A DNA stretch of 6,449 bases from Nitrospirota bacterium (GTDB lineage Bacteria; Nitrospirota; Thermodesulfovibrionia; Thermodesulfovibrionales; JdFR-88): NCBI GenBank assembly GCA_021819985.1, contig JAKAEG010000191.1, forward strand, positions 1-6,449, written 5' to 3'. The position numbers and the translations under genes were made by a program. The notes under the pieces were generated by a model. The model did no database searches. It was given only the letters and a program-made list of their open reading frames with translations, and had not been told where the DNA came from. Below, piece by piece: positions 1-5,542 of this stretch (position 1 is the stretch's first letter; every line of letters starts with the position of its first letter).

Positions 1-7
1 TTCATTT

Positions 8-13
8 TACCGT
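8..13 (+). promoter_or_regulatory. possible -10-like hexamer close to the lpxD start
   Basis: TACCGT lies 4 nt before the lpxD ATG and fits the loose TANNNT pattern of a -10 element. No Shine-Dalgarno sequence is visible in the 17 bases available. A TAG at 15-17 abuts the ATG and could be the stop of an upstream gene. The window begins too late to see a -35 or an upstream frame, so this is a weak suggestion, worth noting only because the same arrangement recurs at lpxI. Confidence 0.15.
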
Positions 14-17
14 ATAG

Positions 18-1061
18 ATGAAACTCTCTGAGGTAGCCCGGCTTCTGGGCGGCAGGCTTCTCGGAGACCCCGCAGTGGAAATAACCGGGGTCTCCGGTAT
101 TGAGGATGCCGGGCCAAAAGATATCACCTACCTGATTCGACCCTCGCTTCTGAAGCAGGCGGAATTGTCCTCCGCGGCTTGCGTGATAGTGAAAGACGAG
201 TTCATGGACGGGCTTAAAAATAAAAAAAACCAGCTGGCGGTAGCCGACCCGCAGCTTGCCTTTATACGGCTCCTCGAACATTTTCACCCCCGCAGGCGTC
301 CCCAGGCTGGCATAAGCGGTCAGGCCTTTGTCTCCGAAGGGGCGCAAATAGACGGAAGCGCGTCTGTCCTGCCCTTTGTCTTTATAGGGGAAGGGGCCCA
401 AGTCGGGGCCGGGACCCTGTTATATCCTGGCGTTTTCGTGGGCGAGGGCTCCAAAATAGGGCGCGACTGCATTTTACATTCCAACGTAACCATACGCGAG
501 GGCGTTACCATAGGCGACAGGGTTATCATTCATTCCGGAACCGTTATAGGCAGCGACGGATTCGGCTATATTATGCGCGAGGGAAGGCATGTGAAAATCC
601 CCCAGGTGGGAGGAGTGGTGATAGAGGACGATGTGGAGATAGGTTCCTGCACGGCGATAGACCGCGCCACCACCGGCAACACGCTCATCGGCAGGGGTTC
701 AAAGATAGACAACCTGGTCCAGATCGCCCATAACGTAAAGATCGGAGCGGGTTCCATAATAGCGGGCCAGGCTGGAATTGGGGGGAGTACCACCCTGGGC
801 AATTACGTCATAATGGCGGCACAGTCCGGGATTGCCGACCATACCCGGATAGAAGACGGCTCCATACTGGGCGCCGGTTCGGGCGTGCTGCCCAATACAA
901 CTCTTCCAAAGGGGGCATATGCCGGCGCCCCCGTTTTGCCTCACCGGCAATGGCTGAGGGCGATGTCGCTTACGGCCAGGCTGCCCGAGATGAACAAGGC
1001 CATGCAGGACCTTGAAAAAAGGCTTTCCGAGCTTGAAAGGAGGTTTTCGCACGAAGAATGA
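18..1061 (+). CDS. lpxD: UDP-3-O-(3-hydroxyacyl)glucosamine N-acyltransferase (LpxD)
   Basis: LpxD transfers a 3-hydroxyacyl chain from ACP to the free 2-amino group of UDP-3-O-acylglucosamine, the third lipid A step, in the cytoplasm. The protein is 347 aa, normal for the family. Residues 1-95 form the N-terminal uridine-binding domain. About residues 97-305 are hexapeptide repeats (I-G-x-G type) forming a left-handed beta helix, with the family motif GSDGFGY at 178-184. The catalytic histidine is H238 in QIAHN, equivalent to E. coli His239. Residues 322-344 form a charged helical C-terminal extension typical of LpxD trimers. The stop overlaps the fabZ start by 4 nt (ATGA), so translation is probably coupled. 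ATG 18 is chosen because the protein then starts with the normal MKLSEVARLLGG-type N-terminus; no ribosome binding site precedes it. Family assignment is secure. Confidence 0.97.
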   Translation: MKLSEVARLLGGRLLGDPAVEITGVSGIEDAGPKDITYLIRPSLLKQAELSSAACVIVKDEFMDGLKNKKNQLAVADPQLAFIRLLEHFHPRRRPQAGISGQAFVSEGAQIDGSASVLPFVFIGEGAQVGAGTLLYPGVFVGEGSKIGRDCILHSNVTIREGVTIGDRVIIHSGTVIGSDGFGYIMREGRHVKIPQVGGVVIEDDVEIGSCTAIDRATTGNTLIGRGSKIDNLVQIAHNVKIGAGSIIAGQAGIGGSTTLGNYVIMAAQSGIADHTRIEDGSILGAGSGVLPNTTLPKGAYAGAPVLPHRQWLRAMSLTARLPEMNKAMQDLEKRLSELERRFSHEE

Positions 1062-1489
1062 TAAACATCAAAGAGATCGAATCCATCCTTCCGCACAGGT
1101 TTCCTTTTTTACTTGTCGACAGGATCATTGAGATGGTCCCGGGGGAAAAGGCCGTGGGAATAAAAAATGCCACCATCAACGAGCATTTTTTTGCCGGCCA
1201 TTTTCCGGGAAATCCCATTATGCCGGGCGTGCTTATTGTGGAGGCGCTGGCGCAGACAGCCGGAGTGCTTGCCTTCAAATCCGGCATGCAGGGCAAGGCG
1301 GTATATTTCATGAGCATCGAAAAGGTGAAGTTCAGAAAACCTGTGGTGCCGGGGGACCAGGTGCACCTTGAGGTAAAGGTGCTCCAGCAGAGGGACAAGG
1401 TCTGGAAATTCGCCGGCCGCGCTCTAGTGGACTCCAAAGTGGCGGCTGAGGCCGAGTTCACCGCAATGGTTACCGACAAGGAGATCTGA
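1058..1489 (+). CDS. fabZ: 3-hydroxyacyl-[acyl-carrier-protein] dehydratase FabZ
   Basis: FabZ dehydrates (3R)-hydroxyacyl-ACP to trans-2-enoyl-ACP in fatty acid elongation. It competes with LpxA and LpxD for 3-hydroxyacyl-ACP, which explains its usual place among lpx genes. The protein is 143 aa, typical full length, with a single hot-dog fold. The N-terminal LPHRFPFLLVDR stretch (11-22) and the active-site stretch from G47 to Q66 are present. H48 in GHFPGNP and E62 in VEALAQ match the catalytic His/Glu pair of the family. A full AAGGAGGT Shine-Dalgarno lies at 1037-1044 inside the lpxD end. Its spacing to the ATG is a little long (13 nt), but the ATGA overlap allows coupling and no nearer in-frame start exists. 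It is followed by lpxA after 5 nt. There are no oddities. Confidence 0.97.
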   Translation: MINIKEIESILPHRFPFLLVDRIIEMVPGEKAVGIKNATINEHFFAGHFPGNPIMPGVLIVEALAQTAGVLAFKSGMQGKAVYFMSIEKVKFRKPVVPGDQVHLEVKVLQQRDKVWKFAGRALVDSKVAAEAEFTAMVTDKEI

Positions 1490-1494
1490 AAAAG

Positions 1495-2292
1495 ATGAAG
1501 ATCCATCCGACGGCCGTTGTCCATGAAAAGGCGTCAATCGCCAGGGACGCGCAAATTGGCCCTTACTGTATTATTGGGGAAGGGGCCAGTATATCCCACG
1601 GGGTAAAGCTTTTGAACAATGTTGTTATAGAAGGCGATACGGAAATAGGTGACGGCTGCACGATATATCCGTTTGCGGTTATCGGCCTGCCGCCCCAGGA
1701 CATGAAATACGCCGGGGAGAAGACCGGGGTAAGGATAGGCAGCGGCAATGTAATAAGAGAATACGTCAGTATCCACAGGGGTTCAGTGGGCTCGACCGGC
1801 TTGACCCTGGTTGGCAACAACAATTACATAATGGCCTACGCCCACATAGCCCATGACTGCACGATAGGAAATAATGTGGTGATGGCAAACTCCGTAACGA
1901 TGGCCGGGCACGTCCATGTGGATGACAACGCGATCTTGGGAGGCGTTATAGCCATTCACCAGTTCACCCGCATCGGGGCTTTTTCCATGACAGGCGGGTT
2001 TAGCGGCATAGGGCAGGATATACCCCCGTACACCGTCGCTGCCGGCCCCAGGGCAAAACTCTACGGGCTTAATCAGGTTGGCCTTAAGAGGCACGGCTTC
2101 TCAAGGGAAACCATCGCTGACCTTGCCAGGGCATACAAAATACTTTTTAAAAGCAAGCTTACCCTTAAGGAAGCCATAAAAAAAGTGCAGGAGGACCTTC
2201 CCGAAACCCCGGAGCTTGATCGCCTGATAGATTTCGTCAAAACATCGAAACGCGGCATCTGCCGTCCGACTGCCGCCAAGGCCCCTTTTTAG
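1495..2292 (+). CDS. lpxA: UDP-N-acetylglucosamine O-acyltransferase (LpxA)
   Basis: LpxA performs the first lipid A step, moving a 3-hydroxyacyl chain from ACP to the 3-OH of UDP-GlcNAc in the cytoplasm. The protein is 265 aa, normal length. Left-handed beta-helix hexapeptide repeats run from about residue 2 to 186, followed by the alpha-helical C-terminal domain (LNQVGLKRHGFSRE at 192-205, then helices). The catalytic histidine is H120 in AHIAHDC (E. coli His125); H117 and H155 match the other conserved active-site histidines (His122, His160). G168 aligns with E. coli Gly173, the acyl-chain ruler. AAGGAGAT at 1478-1485 is a good ribosome binding site 9 nt before the ATG. It is co-transcribed with fabZ (5-nt gap). 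The last residues after RGICR are a short extra tail of no evident role. Confidence 0.97.
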   Translation: MKIHPTAVVHEKASIARDAQIGPYCIIGEGASISHGVKLLNNVVIEGDTEIGDGCTIYPFAVIGLPPQDMKYAGEKTGVRIGSGNVIREYVSIHRGSVGSTGLTLVGNNNYIMAYAHIAHDCTIGNNVVMANSVTMAGHVHVDDNAILGGVIAIHQFTRIGAFSMTGGFSGIGQDIPPYTVAAGPRAKLYGLNQVGLKRHGFSRETIADLARAYKILFKSKLTLKEAIKKVQEDLPETPELDRLIDFVKTSKRGICRPTAAKAPF

Positions 2293-2323
2293 AGTTTTTG
2301 TTTTTGTTTTTTACAATTTTAAA
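2293..2323 (+). promoter_or_regulatory. T-rich lpxA-lpxI spacer with possible -10 (TACAAT)
   Basis: The 31-nt spacer is almost pure T with a few G. It contains TACAAT (2312-2317), five of six matches to the sigma70 -10 consensus, six bases before the lpxI ATG. A start site 7 nt past the hexamer would fall on the ATG itself, giving a leaderless lpxI mRNA. No Shine-Dalgarno is present, and the -35 position (about 2289-2294, TTAGAG) is poor. Alternatively the U-rich stretch is simply a ribosomal protein S1-type translation enhancer within the operon mRNA. Confidence 0.35.
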
Positions 2324-3145
2324 ATGAAGACCATAGGATTGATAGCGGGAATGGGCAAGCTGCCACGCCTCATCGCGGAAGACGCCAGGCAGCGCGGCTA
2401 CAGGGTTGTGGCGGTCGGGCTTGAGCCTGTTGTGAATGATAAAAAGCTCGAAAGCGCGGTGGACGTGTTTGAGCTGATAAACGTAGGCAAGCTGGACAAA
2501 CTGATCAAAACCCTCAAAAAAAACGGCGTCAACGAAGTCGTCATGGCGGGCAAAGTCTCCAAGGAGCTGATCTATAAGGGCCATGTGACACCCGATCTGA
2601 GGGCAATAAAGCTCCTTTGGAAACTGAAAGACAGAAGCGATGATACCGTGATGCTCGCCATTACAGGAGAACTGGAAAAAGACGGCATCAGGCTCCTTGA
2701 GACCACCTCGTTCTCCTCCGGCCTGCTGGCGCCGGAAGGCTGCATTACAAAAAAACAGCCCACAAAAGCCCAATGGAAGGATATCGAGTGGGGATATGAT
2801 ATGGCCAAAGAGGTAGGCCGCCTCGATATCGGGCAGACGGTAGTTGTAAAAGAGCAGGCGGTAATGGCTGTGGAAGCCATAGAAGGAACGGACGAGGCGA
2901 TCAAGCGCGGAGGGAAGCTGGCAGGGGCAGGAGCGGTAGTTATCAAAACGGCAAAGCCCGGGCAGGACCTTCGCTTCGATGTCCCCGCAGTGGGCCTGAG
3001 CACTATTAATTCAATGATAGAAGCGGAAGCATTCGTGCTGGCCGTGGAAGCAGGCGCGACGCTTTTTCTTGAAAAAGAGGAAATAATAGCACAGGCCGAA
3101 GAGGCCGGAATAGTTATCGTAGGGTATAAAAAATCCCGCAAGTAG
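2324..3145 (+). CDS. lpxI: UDP-2,3-diacylglucosamine pyrophosphatase LpxI
   Basis: LpxI hydrolyses UDP-2,3-diacylglucosamine to 2,3-diacylglucosamine 1-phosphate (lipid X) plus UMP, replacing the unrelated LpxH in many diderms. The protein is 273 aa, usual length (formerly DUF1009). The N-terminal domain starts with GLIAGMGKLP (5-14) and contains VVMAGKVSK (72-80). The C-terminal catalytic domain carries AIEGTDEAIKRGG (185-197), KPGQDLRFDVPAVG (211-224) and the helix ending VEAGATLFLE. D219 in the RFD motif probably corresponds to the catalytic aspartate described in Caulobacter LpxI (Asp225); the exact alignment is my inference. It lies 31 nt after lpxA on the same strand. lpxB, the usual next enzyme, is not encoded after it. 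The ATG is chosen because it begins directly at the first beta strand; no ribosome binding site is visible. Confidence 0.95.
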   Translation: MKTIGLIAGMGKLPRLIAEDARQRGYRVVAVGLEPVVNDKKLESAVDVFELINVGKLDKLIKTLKKNGVNEVVMAGKVSKELIYKGHVTPDLRAIKLLWKLKDRSDDTVMLAITGELEKDGIRLLETTSFSSGLLAPEGCITKKQPTKAQWKDIEWGYDMAKEVGRLDIGQTVVVKEQAVMAVEAIEGTDEAIKRGGKLAGAGAVVIKTAKPGQDLRFDVPAVGLSTINSMIEAEAFVLAVEAGATLFLEKEEIIAQAEEAGIVIVGYKKSRK

Positions 3146-3290
3146 GGTGTAAGATAAAGTCGGTCCAGCCCGCCGCCCACTGAATGTCTCCGGTTTCCTT
3201 TGCACCCAGGTTGCGCCTTTTCGCTTCAATAAAGAGTTTTTTTAAAATAAGGCGCGGCTTTACCTGGCAAGGGACGATCTCTGCAGGCCA

Positions 3291-3440
3291 GTGGACCCCG
3301 AAATTAAACCGGCTGGATGTGCCCTTACTGTCAATACAACTCTTGACGAATTCATGGCGGAAAAATTCCGGGACTATAGCTCTACCATGTACGGAAATGC
3401 CCAGGACATTATCATTTTGCTGTTACAGGGAAATTCTTGA
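3291..3440 (+). pseudogene. possible small ribbon-helix-helix-like protein, perhaps frameshifted
   Basis: From GTG 3291 this frame encodes 49 aa. Residues 11-19 (ALTVNTTLD) could be a beta strand, followed by a charged helix (DEFMAEKFRDY) and a second helix (NAQDIIILLLQ). That strand-helix-turn-helix order and size resemble CopG/Arc-type DNA-binding proteins, but I do not recognise the sequence. At the GGG run (3428-3430), dropping one G would join the frame to EILESVKVFFDEKH and a TAA at 3472-3474, giving about 60 aa with a longer, helical C-terminus. This suggests a one-base frameshift or sequencing error. No good ribosome binding site precedes the GTG, and the frame is open upstream to 3246. 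It could be chance; confidence is low. Confidence 0.25.
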
Positions 3441-3459
3441 AAGTGTCAAGGTATTTTTT
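3436..3459 (+). terminator. weak terminator-like hairpin
   Basis: CTTGA and TCAAG form a 5-bp stem around an AAGTG loop, followed by GTATTTTTT. The stem is short and AT-rich, so termination would be inefficient. It is the only plus-strand candidate found between lpxI and the toxin gene. Confidence 0.22.
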
Positions 3460-3479
3460 GACGAGAAACACTAAAAAGA

Positions 3480-3782
3480 CTATCGGGGTTTCTTGTATAG
3501 GTCATCGTGGTCAAGCATCCGCAGCAGGATAACGCCTTTGTCCCAATCCGGGGCCCCCGAGTCATTCCAGGCCGCCGGGTCGATAGAGAGCCGGTAGCGT
3601 CTGTCGATCCGGATGGACCACGCCGTTGGGTCGTTTGCGATCCTTTCCATACGTAGTCCGGGATGAAAAGGGTTTCCATGGAGCAAGGCCAGTGCCTTTC
3701 TTATCTTTTTGTGGAGGGCCGTATTTGATTCAAAGGCGTCAAGGTCTTTAAGGAAAAGCTTAGTCGGGGTCAGTTCGGGCAT
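3480..3782 (-). CDS. RelE/YafQ-like toxin of a type II toxin-antitoxin module
   Basis: The protein is 100 aa, the usual size for a RelE/ParE-superfamily toxin. Known relatives are ribosome-dependent mRNA interferases or gyrase inhibitors; which applies here cannot be told. Visible family features are an N-terminal strand (PELTPTKLF), two amphipathic helices (about 11-35), the FHPGLRMERI strand (39-48), WSIRIDRRYRLSI (55-67) and a C-terminal ILLRMLDHDDLYKKP (85-99), whose HD-x-YK ending is common in this group. Basic residues R44, R58, R61, R62 and H92 are candidates for RNA contact. Residues 68-83 form an Asp/Trp/Pro-rich loop, longer than in compact RelE proteins. The start overlaps the antitoxin end by 23 nt and has no clear ribosome binding site, which fits translational coupling that keeps toxin below antitoxin. 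Confidence 0.85.
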   Translation of the reverse strand: MPELTPTKLFLKDLDAFESNTALHKKIRKALALLHGNPFHPGLRMERIANDPTAWSIRIDRRYRLSIDPAAWNDSGAPDWDKGVILLRMLDHDDLYKKPR

Positions 3783-4023
3783 TTGCGATTTGTTTCGCCA
3801 ATCTTGCAGGCATTTTTACGGCGCCGCTCTTGCGCGCTTCCGCGAGTTTAGCCAGACCTTTTCCGCTCAGTTTCACAGTGGGATATATAGCGACCGGAGT
3901 CAATACTATGGCTCCTCCCTCAGCGATCTCCAAATTCAAATGCGCCCCTGTATCGAGGCCCATTTCCTTTCGGAGCGCCAAAGGAAGATTGATGCTGCCC
4001 CTTTTATCGATAGCAATTAACAT
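3760..4023 (-). CDS. AbrB/SpoVT-type antitoxin
   Basis: The protein is 87 aa. Residues 1-45 match the swapped-hairpin AbrB fold: a strand ending in DKRGSINLP, then LALRKEMGLDTGAHLNLEIAEGGAIVLTPV, paralleling the KGQITIP-KEIRKKLGI-PGD pattern of the family. This part binds DNA as a dimer. Residues 46-87, rich in Lys, Ala and Arg, would be the flexible tail that wraps and neutralises the toxin. It is the first gene of a two-gene minus-strand operon with the overlapping RelE-like toxin, the standard antitoxin-first order. GAAAGGAG (4029-4036) lies 5 nt before the ATG, the best ribosome binding site in the window, so antitoxin should be made in excess. Autorepression is likely from the dyad in its promoter. 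The nearest known fold pairing is PrlF-YhaV. Confidence 0.88.
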   Translation of the reverse strand: MLIAIDKRGSINLPLALRKEMGLDTGAHLNLEIAEGGAIVLTPVAIYPTVKLSGKGLAKLAEARKSGAVKMPARLAKQIANARTDPD

Positions 4024-4045
4024 AACCGCTCCTTTCTTTTTTTAT

Positions 4046-4074
4046 ATAATATCAAGATATTGTCTTTTTGTCAA
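4046..4074 (-). promoter_or_regulatory. sigma70-type promoter of the toxin-antitoxin operon
   Basis: On the minus strand, TTGACA (4069-4074, perfect -35) is followed by a 17-bp spacer and TATTAT (4046-4051, five of six -10 matches). Transcription should start near 4039, leaving a leader of roughly 15 nt carrying the Shine-Dalgarno. It is the most consensus-like promoter in the window. Confidence 0.8.
4048..4061. promoter_or_regulatory. candidate operator, perfect 14-bp dyad over the -10
   Basis: AATATC and GATATT are exact reverse complements separated by AA. The dyad overlaps the -10 hexamer and part of the spacer of the toxin-antitoxin promoter, so a bound protein would block RNA polymerase. 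This is the expected position for autoregulation by the antitoxin or toxin-antitoxin complex. The binding partner is inferred. Confidence 0.55.
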
Positions 4075-4108
4075 AATGTCATAAAGACAGATAAAGAACA
4101 AAAAGACA
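4061..4108. repeat. 11-bp inverted repeat and TGTCTTT boxes upstream of the toxin-antitoxin promoter
   Basis: TGTCTTTTTGT (4061-4071) and ACAAAAAGACA (4098-4108) are perfect inverted copies 26 nt apart. A third AAAGACA lies between them at 4083-4089, 19 bp from the copy at 4102-4108. The left arm overlaps the -35 hexamer and the right arm overlaps the T tract of the deoA terminator. Repeated boxes around a -35 are suggestive of cooperative repressor sites, but this is inference. Confidence 0.5.
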
Positions 4109-4130
4109 GGCGGAGCAAGCCCCGCCCCTG
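4099..4130 (-). terminator. strong intrinsic terminator of deoA
   Basis: On the minus strand, 4107-4130 folds into a hairpin: CAGG pairs with CCTG, two G bulge, then CGGGG pairs with CTCCG (one G-U), closed by a CUUG tetraloop between G and C. The stem is followed directly by TCTTTTTG (4099-4106). It lies 59 nt past the deoA stop and just upstream of the toxin-antitoxin promoter, so it should insulate that module from deoA transcription. Confidence 0.8.
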
Positions 4131-4189
4131 GACGAAGTTCTCGTGGGGCATTGCTTCCATGAAAACAGCTTTTTTAACTGAAATCTTTT
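4131..4189 (-). other. deoA 3' untranslated region
   Basis: Between the deoA stop and the terminator stem lie 59 nt. ACGA (minus strand, 4141-4144) and TCGT (4132-4135) can form a short hairpin around GAACT. An ATG with 28 further codons starts here on the minus strand but runs through the terminator, so I do not call it a gene. Confidence 0.4.
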
Positions 4190-5542
4190 TTAAGACGGAA
4201 GTATTACGTCGTAGATGAGCTTTCTTTTGGGGGGCTCCCTGTCACTGATCTCGATGCCGGACAGGAACACCTCCTCCGCTTCCTTGAGCCTTGAAGGGTC
4301 ATTTGTATGGAGCGTGGCAAATGGGGTATCCGCGCTGACCTCGTCACCCGGTTTTCTGCCTATGACAATACCTGCCGCGGGGTCTATCTCCTCATCCATC
4401 CTGCTCCTGCCAGCCCCAAGGAGCATCGAGGCATGGCCCACCGCGTAGGCATCCAATTTTGTGATATACCCGTTCCACGGAGAAAGCACCGGTTTCATAT
4501 GATTGGCATTTGGAAGAAGGGACGGGTTCAGTATGGCTTCGGCGTCCCCATGCTGGGCGTCAACGAACTCGATGAATTTCTTGAACGCGTCCCCATGCTC
4601 AAGGTAGTCCCATACCTCATCTTTATACCTTTTTAAAAGGTCCTCATTCAGCCGCTGGGGGCGGGTCTCCTCGCTCACCGTATCGGTAAGATGCAGCATC
4701 CATGCGGCAAGCGCCATGGTGATGTCCAGCAGGTCGGGTGCGAACCTGCCTTTAAGGGCCGCTATGCTTTCCTTGATCTCCAGCGCGTTGCCGACAGCCC
4801 GCCCAAGCGGAGCGTTCATATCGGTAATCACCGCGATCGTCTTTAAGCCCAGTGAATTGCCGATCCTGACCATCAAACGGGCAAGCTCCCTGGACTCATC
4901 AAGCCCCCTTGCCAGCGCCCCGGTCCCGGTCTTCACATCGAGGACAAGCGCGTCCAGCCCGGACGAAAGCTTTTTGCTCATTATGCTTGCGGCGATGAGC
5001 GGCAGGGATTCAACAGTGGCCGTCGCGTCCCTCATGGCATAGATTTTTTTATCAGCCGGATCTATCTCGTCCGTCTGCCCGTTAATGAAAAATCCTACGG
5101 ATTTCAGGTCCTGAGTAAGCTCCTCTATATCCAGATCGGTCCTAAGGCCGGGGATTGAAGCTAATTTGTCGATGGTCCCGCCGGTATGCCCCAGCCCTCT
5201 GCCCGCGATGGACGGCACTTTCTGCCCCATGGCGGCCATGAGCGGAGCAAGTATTATGTTCGTCTTGTCTCCCACTCCCCCGGTTGAATGCTTGTCTATC
5301 TTCACGCCCTGTATGCTGCCCAGTTCCAGTTTCTTGCCGGAAGAGACCATCGCACCCGTAAGGGCAATGGTCTCTTCCGCGTCCAGCCCCTTGTGGTAGA
5401 CAGCCATAAGGAACGCTGACATCTGGTAATCGGGCACCGTTCCTTTGATGTTGCCATCGATGAGGAAAGATATCTCGGGGCCAGAGAGTGTCCCGCCGTT
5501 TCTCTTTTTCCTGATTAAATCCACGGCTCTCATAAGGAACAT
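4190..5542 (-). CDS. deoA: pyrimidine-nucleoside / thymidine phosphorylase
   Basis: The enzyme splits thymidine (and, in the Pdp type, uridine and deoxyuridine) with phosphate into base and (deoxy)ribose 1-phosphate, for salvage in the cytoplasm. The protein is 450 aa, slightly longer than E. coli DeoA (440) and Bacillus Pdp (433). The N-terminal helical lobe begins VDLIRKKRNGG. Phosphate-site KHSTGGVGD is at 84-92, GRGLGHTGGT at 114-123, and R171, S186 and K190 in the MRDATATV / AASIMSKK stretch match the substrate-binding residues of E. coli DeoA with identical numbering. The glycine loop is DVKTGTGAL (202-210), where most relatives have GAF. The C-terminal alpha/beta domain runs to the end. 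Two starts are possible: ATG 5542, or ATG 5533 (M4), which matches the MRMVDII start of Bacillus Pdp. Neither has a Shine-Dalgarno. DeoA and Pdp cannot be separated here; the symbol is by family. Confidence 0.93.
   Translation of the reverse strand: MFLMRAVDLIRKKRNGGTLSGPEISFLIDGNIKGTVPDYQMSAFLMAVYHKGLDAEETIALTGAMVSSGKKLELGSIQGVKIDKHSTGGVGDKTNIILAPLMAAMGQKVPSIAGRGLGHTGGTIDKLASIPGLRTDLDIEELTQDLKSVGFFINGQTDEIDPADKKIYAMRDATATVESLPLIAASIMSKKLSSGLDALVLDVKTGTGALARGLDESRELARLMVRIGNSLGLKTIAVITDMNAPLGRAVGNALEIKESIAALKGRFAPDLLDITMALAAWMLHLTDTVSEETRPQRLNEDLLKRYKDEVWDYLEHGDAFKKFIEFVDAQHGDAEAILNPSLLPNANHMKPVLSPWNGYITKLDAYAVGHASMLLGAGRSRMDEEIDPAAGIVIGRKPGDEVSADTPFATLHTNDPSRLKEAEEVFLSGIEISDREPPKRKLIYDVILPS

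Larger units (their letters stand above)
3146..3479. other. convergent gap with cryptic frames, no secure gene
   Basis: These 334 nt separate the ends of lpxI (plus) and the toxin gene (minus). Three overlapping frames are open: plus 3184-3474 (96 codons, unlikely composition, probably chance); plus 3246-3440 (includes a ribbon-helix-helix-like stretch, listed separately); and minus 3114-3422 (about 102 codons with no ATG, GTG or TTG). GCGCCTT (3213-3219) and AAGGCGC (3249-3255) form a 7-bp inverted repeat with a 29-nt loop that contains a T7 run. No strong terminator is visible for either flanking operon. The look is that of decayed genes or an insertion scar. Confidence 0.5.

Noticed and set aside
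2572..3180. Long minus-strand frame of about 200 codons opposite lpxI
   Set aside because: It is the antisense shadow of a well-conserved gene; Ser/Pro/Ala-rich composition is typical of a complementary frame.
3184..3474. 96-codon plus-strand frame between lpxI and the toxin gene
   Set aside because: Composition is not protein-like (Ser/Arg/Phe-rich start, Cys-Cys-Tyr run), it has no ribosome binding site, and a different frame over the same bases looks more like a folded protein. Only its last 14 codons may be relevant as the tail of that other frame.
4072..4161. 29-codon minus-strand frame beginning MEAMPHENFVQG downstream of deoA
   Set aside because: It reads straight through the strong terminator hairpin and the promoter region and has no ribosome binding site.
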